DNA from: Punctularia strigosozonata HHB-11173 SS5
Lineage: Eukaryota; Basidiomycota; Agaricomycetes; Corticiales; Punctulariaceae
NCBI RefSeq assembly: GCF_000264995.1
Contig: NW_006767433.1
Location: 941,333-1,005,332, forward strand
DNA: 64,000 nucleotides
Direction of reading: 5' to 3'
Below the pieces are notes generated by a model. That model was not told the DNA's origin. It did no database searches and worked only from the letters and a program-made list of their open reading frames with translations. A program made the translations under genes and the position numbers. This document shows, one piece after another, positions 35,516 through 46,700 of the stretch. Position 1 is the first letter of the stretch, and the number at the start of each line of letters is the position of its first letter.

Positions 35516-35737
35516 GGTGTGATCGAATAGCCGTGAAGTACGACGATATGTGTTACGCGAATCGGCGGCGACGGCCAAAGCAGAAAGATATGATTGCGCG
35601 GAAGATGCCGAGCGTCCGACGCGCATGAAAGCGCCTGCAGCAGCGCAGGCACACTCTCCAGACGTCGCTCACCACAGTCCCGGCCACGTCTTGCGGGCTC
35701 GCTGATAGCATAAAGGGTGATCCCAACACTCAAGAGG
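35516..35737. promoter_or_regulatory. 222-bp bidirectional promoter (DRG1 / MAPKKK)
   Basis: The only sequence between the divergent start codons of DRG1 and the Ssk2-like kinase gene. Both promoters and 5' leaders must fit here or extend into the opposite gene. Confidence 0.6.
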
Positions 35738-38700
35738 ATGATCTCCCGCCACACGCCGACGCTGTACACCCACGACGAGAACGACTCGGACGACGACGAC
35801 GGCGCCGACTGGGACGTCTACCCCGACGCCATGCCCGCGTCCACTCCCTCCCGCCTCACCCTCCGCTCCCGCAAATCCTACAACGCCTCCACCTCCCAGC
35901 CTTCCTCCGCCTCCCCCGCAGCTGCCTCCACCTCCGCCACGCCCAGCGCCGCCCGCCTCTCCAAGTACTCGGACGTCTACTCGCAGTTCATCCGGCGCTA
36001 CCGCTCCGCGCCCGACATCGACGACGACCCGCGCAACGACCCGGACAGCCACTATATCCACCGCGGAATTGGACAGCTCCAGGACCTCGGGGACAGCGAC
36101 GACGATGACGCGCCGCCTGGCGAACTCGCCGACCGCTTCTCGTCGCTCGTGCTCGACGCGGAACCGATGGAGCCCACGACGCTCGAGGAGCGCGAGCGGC
36201 TCGAGTGGCAGACGATGCTCGCCTCCGTCCTCGGCGGCGACGTCCTCCGCTCGGAGAAGACGCGCATCGCGACCGTCCTCGGCGAGGGCACCGCCGAGGA
36301 GAAGTCGCGGCTCAACATCTGGCTCGGCATCCGCGCCAAGCTCCACGGCCGGACGGACGAGGAGGAGCGCAAGAGCCTCGACGAGCGCCGCCTCCGCATC
36401 GTCGACCCCGTCATCGCCGACATCCTCCACTTCCGCGTCACCGCCGACGACCCGGACCCGTCCGGCGCGATGCGCCAGGTGAAGGCCCTCCTCGCCCGGC
36501 TCGACACCGCGCTCTCGCTCTACCCCACCCTCAAGGCGTTCTACCTCGACAAGCCCGTCGCCGCCGAAGGCGTCTTCCAGACCCGGCTCGACACGCTCTA
36601 CACCTGGTCCAACGTGCTCCTCTCCCTCCGGAAACAGATCGACACCCTTCGCGCGCTCACCGGCAGCGAGACGCTCGACGTCACCCAACCCAACACGGAC
36701 CCGGACCTGCCCCTCCGCCGCGAGAGCCGGCGCCGGGGCGAGCGCGGCACGCACGAGGTCGCGGACGGCACGACGTTCGTCGACCGCATCCTGAAGGAAG
36801 ACTCCTCCCAGCGCACATTCGAGAAGGGCGCGCTCACGACCGTCCACGCCCTCATCGGCACCGCGCGCGACGCGCAGGTCAACCTCGCCCCGTACTTCCA
36901 CGAGATGAACCTGCCCACGTTCGAGCGCGAGCTCACGCTCCTCATCTCCTTTCCCACCAACCTCGTCCAGGCCATCCTCCGCGTTCGGCTCGAGTACGCC
37001 CGCAAGCTGAAGGATCCCGAGGTGCTCATCATCGACCAGATGATCGACGACCTCAAGATCAACATCGGCCTCGCGTGCACACTCAAGCGCCAATACGATG
37101 CTTTCCTCGCGCCCGATCCCGGGGGCAACTGGAATCTCCCGCCCTGCATTGATAAGGACTACGATGCGGTCGTGTTGGAGGCGCTTGCTTTCCTGTTCAA
37201 GCTCATACACTGGAAGCTGAAGAGCGGTGCGAAGAGCATATATTTCAAGGAGACCGACGTCCTCGAGAGCCAGTGGGCGACGTTTAACGACGTTAGCTTG
37301 AGCACCGCTGGTGGTTCGGCGCTTGTTGCTGAACAGCTCTGGTGAGCTGTCATGCTTCTTTTTGATACATCTACACAACCTGACAACGTTCGTTTCAGTG
37401 TCTTGACGAACAAGCTCATGGTCCGGGTCACCAACTACTTCGACAATCAGGTCCGAGTTCCGCTCAACAACTCGTTCTCGCACAAAGCACAGCGACTCGC
37501 CGCCCACGCCAACGGGGCCAGCGCACTCGCGCGCAAGAAGATGTCGGACGAGCAGCTCATCAACTGGTATGCAAAGATTCTCGAGAGCGGTCGGCTGCGA
37601 CATCGGAAGCTCCAGCGATTCGCCCGGTACAGTGAGCTTTCTTCTCATCGGCGCGCACGACGCTCATCCTTTCCCACCACACCAGGTCGCTCACGCAGAA
37701 GTTTAACAACGCCGCCGAATACACCCTGAACGACGTCCCCCTTGACCTCTTCATCGCCACGCTCGTCGAAACGGATCACATCCTAGTCTACACCCAGACA
37801 TATGAGGAAGACAGCACGTACATAGTAGCGCCACACATCCTCCGCGACCGGCCGGAGACGATCCGGCGGCTGATGACAGAGGCCTTCCAGGTGCACGAGG
37901 CGTTCACTGAGGAAGGCACGCGGATCGTGAGTAGCGGCGAGGACGAGGACGAGGACGTGCTTGCGGACGAGGATGTGCCCTACCTCCTCGTGCTCTCCCC
38001 GCGCAGCCAGTTCCTCTGGAACGGCCTCGTGCTTATGCTCGAGATCCCGAAGATCGAGCTCGACCTCGAGGACAACACCGTTCGGCTCATCGCGGACGGC
38101 TCCCACCGGCGGCTCGCCATGGCCAAGGAGGAGTTCGCGGCGAGCTTCCTCATCGAGGACGAGGACGGGAACCCGCTTGAGCCGCCGCTCCCGCCGCTGC
38201 AGTGCGTCGTCGAGAGCCGCGCGCACCTACCGAACGTCAACCGCGAGCTGCGCAAGATCCTGCGCGCGACGAACCGGCTCGCGGAGTCGATCGTCGACTC
38301 GGTCCACCACGTGCGCACCTCGCTCCGCGAGACGTCCGGCTACCAGGAGCTGCTCGAGAACTGGTACGGCTTCGCGTCCGAGCACGGCCAGCACGCGCAG
38401 AAATACGTGGAGCGCGCGTCGCTCGCCAAGTTCAACAGGCTGCTCATCAAGCTCGCCATCTCCTGGGTCACCTTCATCTGCGACGACTGCGACCCCAACG
38501 ACCGGCGCACGTTCCGCTGGGCGGTCAGCGCGCTCGAGTTCGCGCTCCACCGCACCCGGCGCAACAACATCCTGCAGATGCCGAGCGACCAGTTCGAGCA
38601 CCTCCGGCAGAAGGTCGCGAGCTGCATGACGCTCCTCATCGGCCACTTTGACATCCTCGGCGCGCGCTCGATCAAGGAGCGCGAGCGCCAGGAGGAGCTG

Positions 38701-40293
38701 CTCCGCCAGCAGGCCCACACCGCGCGCGAGGTCGAGGATTGGGAGCGCGCGACCTCGCCGCCCGAGACGGACGAAGGTGTCGTGGACCACGGCTTCATCG
38801 ATCGCTCCGTGCGCCTGTTCTGGGAGAAGGCGGCGCGCGCCGTGCGCGAGCTGGAGAGGAACCGGGCCGCGGTCCTATCCGAGCAGCACATCGCTGGCCG
38901 CGTGCTTGAGGACAAGCCAGAGAACCGATCGCTGCTCTTCCTCGCGGGCTCCTCGTCCAACTTTGCGATCCGCTGGCAGCAGGGCAAGTTCATCGGCGCG
39001 GGCGCGTTTGGTTCCGTGTACTCGGCAGTGAACCTCGACTCTGGGTCGCTTATGGCGGTGAAGGAGATCAAGTTCCAAGAGTTTTCGGGCCTCCCCAACC
39101 TCGTTGCTCAGGTGAAAGACGAGCTGAGCGTGATGGAGATGCTGCATCACCCCAACGTTGTCGAGTTTTATGGCATCGAGGTGCACAGGGACAAGGTCTA
39201 CATCTTCGAGGAGTACTGTCAAGGTGGAAGCTTGAGCTCGCTGCTGGACCATGGCCGGATCGAAGACGAGCGTATCATACAGGTTTATACGATGCAGATG
39301 CTGGAGGGCCTCACGTACCTTCATTCGCAGAACATCGTGCATCGTGACATTAAACCTGATAGTAAGTCAACAACACTCTCAATCTGTGGGTATGCTGACG
39401 ACTCCGTTAGATATCCTTCTTGATCACCTCGGCGTCATTAAGTTCGTTGACTTCGGCGCGGCTAAGGTGCTTGCAAAGAACCAGCGGACCATGCAGCGCA
39501 GTCGCCGCGCGCCCGAACCTGGTGCGATGGGCGGTGGACTAGGCATGAACAACAGTCTCACTGGCACCCCGATGTACATGAGCCCGTCAGTGATACCACC
39601 CATTTGCTCTCTCTCCTTCGTAATGCTGACTATATGCTCAGAGAGGTGATCAAGAATGATCGCCGGGGTAGGCACGGCGCCATGGACATATGGTCAATGG
39701 GGTGTGTGGTGCTCGAGTGCGCTACCGGACGGAAACCATGGAGCAATCTCGACAACGAATGGTGAGCGGCATGTCCTCGGGTACTGAGCGCAAGTTTCAG
39801 ACCTATTATCGCAGGGCAATCATGTTCCACATTGGAGTAGCGACCCAACATCCGCCGTTGCCCGAACCCCACCAACTCAGTGCTCTTGGCATCGACTTTG
39901 TGAGTACCGTATATAACCTCTCGATTGTCAATGCCGACATATCTCTATCAATAGATCAAGCAGTGCCTCACCATTGATCCGATGAAGCGACCGACCGCCG
40001 TCGAGCTGATGGAGCACCCTTGGATGGTCGAGTTCCGCGACGTGCTCATCAGCTACGAAGAAGACGAGATGGCAACGAGCCCGCCTCAACACATGCCCGA
40101 GGAGAACTTCGAGAACGCGTCCGTCGCGCGTCACGCGGCGATCATCCAGGAGAAGGAGGTGGAAGCCATCCAACAGCCCTCTCCCGAGCTGGAGCCAGTG
40201 GAGGTCAGCTCGGAGGGGATCACGCCCGAAGGTTCTTCAGGTTCCGGTCTGAGCGATCGTTCGGGGAGCGGCAACAGCAGCCATTCACGTTAG
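35738..40293 (+). CDS. SSK2: Ssk2/Ssk22/Win1-type MAPKKK of the HOG pathway
   Basis: A MEKK4-type kinase of about 1,400 residues that phosphorylates the MAPKK Pbs2 in the osmotic and general stress cascade. The acidic Ser-rich N-terminus (MISRHTPTLYTHDENDSDDD) leads into a long regulatory region (VYSQFIRRYRSAPDIDDDPR, LYTWSNVLLSLRKQIDTLRA, VPLNNSFSHKAQRLAAHANG). The kinase domain starts near 38970 with GAGAFGSVYSAVN; the invariant Lys is in LMAVKEIKF. Others visible are MLHHPNVVEFYGIE, the catalytic loop IVHRDIKPD|NILLDHLG, DFGAAK, TGTPMYMSPE and DIWSMGCVVLECATGRKPW. Four introns split the kinase domain, near 39361, 39591, 39764 and 39900. A Ser-rich tail ends at 40293. The start is the first ATG in the open frame; an upstream in-frame GTG is not used. 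Confidence 0.94.
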
Positions 40294-40741
40294 TTTTTTC
40301 TACACTCATATACGCTTTCCATCTGTTTCCGCGCAATATCCAATGTTGTACATTACCATTTTGCATGCTGCTGTATCATTCGACTCTATTGATCTGTATA
40401 TCTGTATATCCAAACTGCCAAACACGAGGGATCGTACCGAACGCTGTAGAGTCACCTCAAGATTCAATATTCTTCAATTCCGTCAAGCATAACGAATCTA
40501 GCATTTCTGCATATACGGACCATGGTCATGGTCGACATAAAAATGACGTCCGGAAACGTTGTGCCGGAGTAAGCCACGTTGATTGATAGAGATAGAGTAC
40601 AGTCCACCCAGGAAGATCCTTGGATTAGCTTTAACGTATACAAAAGGGGGGCGCTTTGCGTCCGATGTCCAATGAGAATATCTACAGCATAAAAACCACC
40701 CGGTGGTAGTCAAATCACGCACGGACAACCGTTCCCCATGC
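40294..40741. other. convergent 3' region
   Basis: 448 bp between the stop codons of the kinase gene (plus) and the membrane-protein gene (minus). It is AT-richer than the flanking exons, as expected for UTRs and polyadenylation sites. No gene is seen. Confidence 0.55.
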
Positions 40742-43120
40742 CTACTCGATCACCCATCGTTGTTTGCTCCCTATCGACCGCTGGCTGTCGGTCGTCCTCG
40801 TCGACCGATCGCTGCCGACGCTCGATACGCTGACCTGGCGGGTCAGCGGCGCGTTCGACCCGTACTCCGACGGCTCGGACGACCGCCCCACGGTCGACGC
40901 CGTATCGAACGGCTCCGCGGACGGGTTGTTGAAGCGCGGGCCCATATGCCGGGGCGCGAATTGCATCTGGCTGGGCGGGGGGACCTCGGCGCCGGCGCCG
41001 AACGCGGCGGAGAAGGTCGGGATCGGGCGCGAACCTCCGGTCGTCGACGGGAACTCGACCTTCTCTTCCTTCTCGTTGTAGGCCGCCTCGACGTCGCCGG
41101 GCGTGACGGTAGCGAAGTCGTCGCCAGGAAGGGGCTCCTGCGCGTTCACTATAAGGAATAATAACGAGGTATCAGTCGTATAGTACGAGATTCGCAAACG
41201 TGAGTACGCACGATAACGAGGCAATCCCTTCCCGAAGTTCACGCGGCAGATGACGCCGAGAACGAAGCTGATAAGGACCAAGAAAGCCGATGCTGCGACC
41301 ATGATGGAGAAGAAGCGCCACTCCTTGAACGTCCAGCGGAACGTGGTCGACTTGAACATCGCGCCCCATCCTCCGAGGTAGAGCAGCGACATGCCCAAGA
41401 AGATGAGCATGGGAATCCGCATCTCGCGTCGCACGGAGAACCATCCCAGCATGAGCCACGGCAAGAGCAAGCATCCAACGAGGATGATCATAGCCTTGTA
41501 CGGGATCTTCGTGCTCGCCATCTTCGCGATGTCGCCGTTCAGGAGCTGATCGATCCAAAGCGCCAAGGAGGCGACGACGAAGAATACGGAGAGCTGGATG
41601 ACGATCGAGAGCGAGAGCACGCATTTGTAAACGCGGTTAATGGTGAGGGAGGCGCCGACGCGCTTGAAGGTCTGCCATCCGAACGACTTGATCAGGCGCC
41701 ACGACAGGAGGACGGATACCGCGAGAGCGACGACGTTTAGCACCAAGCTCGGGATCTCGGCTTTACCACGCGCCTCCCAGTAGGTCGGAAGGAGATGGAT
41801 TGGCTTGCAGGCACCATCTGCCGTTAGTCGCATAAACTGGTCGCGGAAGTTGCGCGTGTGTTCGATCTGGAAGCCGCCCCATGCGGTGGCAGCGATGTGC
41901 GTGAGGAGGGACGCGACGATGTGGGGGATGGACTCGTTCAGTATCTGTGAGGTTTAATCAGCGATTTTCATATAACTTCCAATACATGCAAGCGGTCACG
42001 CACAGCAACGATGGACATGCCGAGCACCCAGAACTGGAAGGCGATGAAGGTGACGTCTTCACGCTTGGTGTTTTGCAGGCTAGGTGAATTCATTAGATCT
42101 ATCAGACTTGGAGGCAGGGCTGAGTACATACATCGTGACAGGCCAGTTGAGCGAAATGAGGCACGCCCGGTCGAGAGTGACTTCGTTATTCGTATATCCG
42201 AGACCGGTGATGTTGACTGTTGTCGTGCCATTTCCCTGGGAAATGTTTAGCAACGTTCGGGGTATGTCTCTCTGAACTCACCTCTACAGCAGTGATCCTA
42301 CCCAAGGAGGCCTCGCGCTTGTCGTGCTGGCGGGCGACTGAGCTCGTGTGCGAATCTGTGAGACAACGGCTTTGAACTCACCTGATGGTCCTCGTCCTCG
42401 TCGTCATCCTCCTCGTCGTCTGTCTTGGCGGGGGCAGCGGTTGCCGCTACGACCACGGTGACCGTCTTGGTACCTTTCGCAACCGAAGTTGACGTGGCCG
42501 TGGAGTTGATGGCTTCGGTAGCTACTGCCGTGATAATAGGAGAAGAGGCAGATGAGGTGACGGCGGCAGATGATGGGGCCACGACGGAAGACGTCGCGGA
42601 CGCTAACACCGAAGAGCTGGCCGTAGAGCTCGCGGCAGCAGACGACGACAAGATTGTCGAGATGGCCTGTACGACGGGGTCGGCAGAGCTTTGCGCCTTA
42701 TGACCGTAGTTGTCGTTCAGCGCGGTGCCGTTCCACACAACCTCGCAGCTGGCAGTGCTCCAGGTGTTCGGCACGTTGGCGCAGTCCCGGAGGTCCTTGC
42801 CGAGGACGGTGAAGCCCTTGGCGACGGCATTGCCCTGAAGGACGATGTTCCAAAGGAAGCTGGCGGCTTGGGAGTTGACCGAGAAGGCTTGGACTTGGAA
42901 AACAACTTGGACGATGCAGTGAAGCACGGAGAAGATGAAATAGAAGGTGGTTGTCCGAGAAGAGGTGATACGTGACCACTGTTGAATCCTTTGTGTTAGC
43001 AAATGCGCTCAACCGGTCGACGAGAGTGCCAGCCACTCGCGCCAACAAGATGCACCGACTCACAAAGAGTTTGATCTTTGCCGGCAAGGGAAGGAAAGCC
43101 CAGATCTGCTTTACACGCAT
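40742..43120 (-). CDS. multi-pass membrane protein of unknown function
   Basis: A polytopic membrane protein of about 650 residues in about eight exons. Exon 1 is MRVKQIWAFLPLPAKIKLF. Exon 2 begins WSRITSSRTTTFYFIFSVLH, a membrane segment. A Ser/Ala/Thr-rich, probably glycosylated region with cysteines (LRDCANVPNTWSTASCEVVW) follows, then a Lys/Asp/Glu-rich stretch. Short exons read GNGTTTVNITGLGYTNNEVT and EDVTFIAFQFWVLGMSIVA. The large last exon holds six or so membrane segments (SLVLNVVALAVSVLLSW, YKAMIILVGCLLLPWLMLGW, IPMLIFLGMSLLYLGGW, MVAASAFLVLISFVLGVICR). A long polar cytoplasmic tail with basic and Ser clusters follows. I do not recognise the family. The layout, with a glycosylated N-terminal domain, seven-pass-like core and polar tail, would fit a sensor or a trafficking protein; that is inference only. 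Confidence 0.75.
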
Positions 43121-43742
43121 GATAGCAGAACGCTGTCCGTTTCAAGACTGAGCTGTCGGGTTTTGTGGCTGAATTGCCTCAGCAACCTTGAGGCAGAGAA
43201 CAGAGAAAGACTAGCGATACAGTCGAGTTGAATAAAGCAACAGTACTCTCTAGGAGAGACTAAATGAAAAAACAGAAAGGCAATGGAGCCAGGATCGTGA
43301 ACAATGAAAGAGAGTGAGTAGCCTAGGCGGCCCAGCCGGAGAGGTACAAGGGAGGAAGGGGGAGGAAGAGGACGGACACCAAGTACGGACGCGGCAGTTG
43401 CTGTGATGTTACCTTGACACTTCGCGTCGTGACCATCATCACCCCAAGTTCGAACGTTCCGCGCCGCTGGCTATTCTCAGGGTGCATATGCGGCGTTTAG
43501 TGAAAAAATAGCTGCAATGCATCAGACGGCGCGCTCTGGGTCTCCCCATGGCCCGTGGACACAGACCGAGGTGTCGTATTCCCTTCCGTGATCTGCAAGT
43601 AATCCGGCGTTTTCCATTGTGGGTCTAGATGAAATCATCGGTCTTTGATGGTGCCGTTGTGTGCGTGGATATTGCACAGTGAATAAGTATACTAGGGCTA
43701 CATTCGAGTTCTGAGGCAGGTGCAAATACATCCGTACGCGTT
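43121..43742. other. intergenic, promoter side of the membrane-protein gene
   Basis: 622 bp between the Tfc3 stop and the start of the membrane-protein gene, both on the minus strand. A purine-rich stretch lies at 43195-43380. No gene is seen. Confidence 0.5.
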
Positions 43743-46700
43743 CTACAGGTGGAACCAATGCCTGTCGCCAAGGAACCAATAGGTCGTCCGTTCTTCTTGC
43801 TCGTCAAGAGGATTCATGTCCGGGAAAGCCGAGCTTGGCCATCTCCGTCTTCTGATATAACCTTCGCCCTCGAGGAAGCACAGCACCTGGTTGATCTCCT
43901 GCCTATCGTACACTGATCGCACGCGCCATCGAAGTTCCGCCTGTATAGCAATCCCCTAACATCAGTGCTGCGTGCAGACACGAAGCTGCGCCTACGGACC
44001 TGTGAGATACCGGGTCTGAAGACGATGTATCCGACCAATGCGCGGAGTGCAGCCGTCCAGGCTTCTTTAACCACGCTACCGCCAAGGTCCAGCCATCTCC
44101 GCGGCAAAACACGCGCAAACGCCTTTCCCTCCGTTGCCTCAGCGCCATCAGACGCGCTGACTTCTACAGTCCACGGCGTTGCGAAGAGAGCGGAGACAAG
44201 GACCAGTTCCGAATATCCGGCCCAGAATAATAGAGGAACGGGAGACTTGCATAGGTGATGAACCACCTTCAACACCGCGAGTCTGTCCAGTGACTTGAGA
44301 TCATCCTATGGTGCCAAGATATCAGCCAGAGTCGATGAGGGTCGTCACGTTCTTTATCCTACTTACCAACAGCTGCCGTTTTGAAATGCCATTGGCGCCG
44401 GCTCCCTTAACGAGTTCCAGTAAAGGCTCGATGATGGCTTGTGATTCCGGTGCACTGGACTTTCGGTACGAAGCCAATTCCTTCTGAAGGCAAGCTTCGC
44501 AGTCTATCAAGCATCCTCTTGGTAGGACCGCGGATTTCAGTGAACAGCAAGCAACTTCGCTCGTAATGGTAGCTCCGTGCTGAACCCCCGCCGGAGGGCC
44601 CTCAACGTCGTTGGTGGCGGGTAGCGGAGCATTGCTCTCTGCATCGCTCGTTTCCTCCGGCAATGCAGCGGTGTCTGCTTTCACCAAGAAACGAATCGTC
44701 GTCTCGATTTCGTCGTCGTCTAGTTTCCAAGGGGATCAGCACCGGTATCTGCACCTTATCTGAACGACGTCACCTACCGGCCTTTTTACTGTTCCAGTCC
44801 AATCCCGCGCGAGCAGCCCTCGGTCCCGCAGTATCCACATCAAAAACAACCTTGTTCCTCGTAAATCATCAAGATTTCCCTAAAACAATTATAAGGACCA
44901 ATTTACCTTGTTATCAGACACCAGCTGCATCAACGCTGCGATATCGCCATCAGAGGCCAGCAACGACCATTCTCTCGGTTCCCCGGCTTGATCTTCATGC
45001 GATTCCTCAAACGCAGCGGCATCGGCGAAGGTGTCGATCGGTATAGGTCCATTTGAGGCCGTCTGGTTGCTGCACACGAACTCCATGAGAACGATCCGTT
45101 GCGCCTTCGATTTTTACTTACCTGTCGGAAATCCTCATAGACCTTCCAGGCTTCGGTTTGCTAGGATCGCGATTGACCTTGGTGAGAACACCGCGGGCTA
45201 GGAGGTTGTGGGTGGCCGTCGTCACAGCGGCCTGTCCAACGCTGCGCAGCGTCTCCGATGCTTTCTGCGGGGAATACGTCGATGCCGGAGCGCCGAACAC
45301 CATCTGTACGAAAACGCTACCATGAGCTCTATGAGAACGCCCTCTTGGAACAAAAGCTGACCTTGAGGGCACCTTCGGCGACGCGAATGCTCTCTTCAAC
45401 GGTCTCAGAAACGATGGGAGTATCCTGGTTGTCGGCGAACAGGGCTACTTTGTGCATGCTCTTCTCCCGGCCTTCCTCGCCAAGTTCATTGCTCCACAGG
45501 AAGTCCCACGTAGGGTCTTGCGGCTTCTCCACCACGTTCCATTCATGCATGAGCTCCTCGACCGAGCTGGGCAAAGTGGCCAAGAAAGGAGTAGCATCGG
45601 GCTCCGCCGGCTGCACAAATCCAACTCGACTACAGAACGTCAGACGGTAAACGACGGAGAAAATAAAATCCACGTACAGCGCATTCTTATCGATGTATTT
45701 GCGCAGGAACTCGATGTGGGCGACGATGTCGAAGTTAGACGCACTTCGCGGGTCATCGTCTGGGAGCAGAGGTGTCCCACGATGCCGGGTCCAAAGACGG
45801 TACCATTCATCCTCAAGACGCTTCAAGTACATCGCGTCCGCCGCCTCCTTTGTAAGGCTGACGATGCGCTGGCGGGCGGTGTTCCTGTTGAGAGATGGGA
45901 AGACGGCGTCCAACGCAGCCCATTCGAGCTTCGTGCCATCACGACATCGGGCTTTGATAACCGCCGCAGCGTCGCGGGCAAGCTCGTCGTACTCTCGAGT
46001 CCAGTTAAACCTGCGACGCGTGGCTGGCTTTTGTGCGGCTGCGCACGGTGTCAAGGCGACCTAGTCCGAAGCAGGGAAGGTAGACACGTACCTGTGGAGT
46101 GTTGTTTGTTCTTGGCATTCCGTTGAGCCACTGCAGGTCCTTGGTCCTCGATGAGGCGCCGTATGCTGGGCTCCGTCCAATTCTGCACAACCGGTGGTGG
46201 TGGGTTGGTAGGCTCAATGACGATGAAGCTGGGGGCACCCGCTTGTCTAGTCGCCCCGTAAAGGGAATCCGGCTTGTAGGGATTTTCCTGCAGCGTCTGC
46301 TGGATTTCAGCCCGCCAACGCTCGAGATCTTGTCCTCGCGTCGCAACAAAACGGGATCGTATTTGGCGGATGCGCGAGGCTTTGGACCCTCGCAGAGGTT
46401 GAGGATGAACAGATTGAATTAGACTGTCCCATTCCTTCTCCCTCTGCGCTTTGGCAGCCTTAGCTTTCCGCGCCAACTCGGCTTTCGCGAGGACCTGCTT
46501 CTTCTCGCGGAGCTCTCTATTCTCCCGGTGGGCCCGACGGCGAGCTCTCGTCTTCTCGCGTTCATGTTTCTGCTGTAAACGAGCCATGTATTCCTGAACC
46601 GCTTGTAGCGGGGCACCCGTGACCCAAGCCACTCTACGGAGACGCCTCGTGTTATCCGCCTCGTCTTCTCCTGTCGACGTTTGTTCTACATGTTTCTTCA

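Noticed and set aside
35717-35737. Upstream extension of the MAPKKK from a GTG codon
   Set aside because: Nuclear genes start at ATG; the first in-frame ATG is at 35738.
35669-37648. 659-codon open frame on the minus strand opposite the MAPKKK gene
   Set aside because: It is a shadow of the GC-rich third-codon bias of the kinase exons. It is rich in Arg, Val, Glu and Gly with no domain, and lies opposite a clearly conserved gene.
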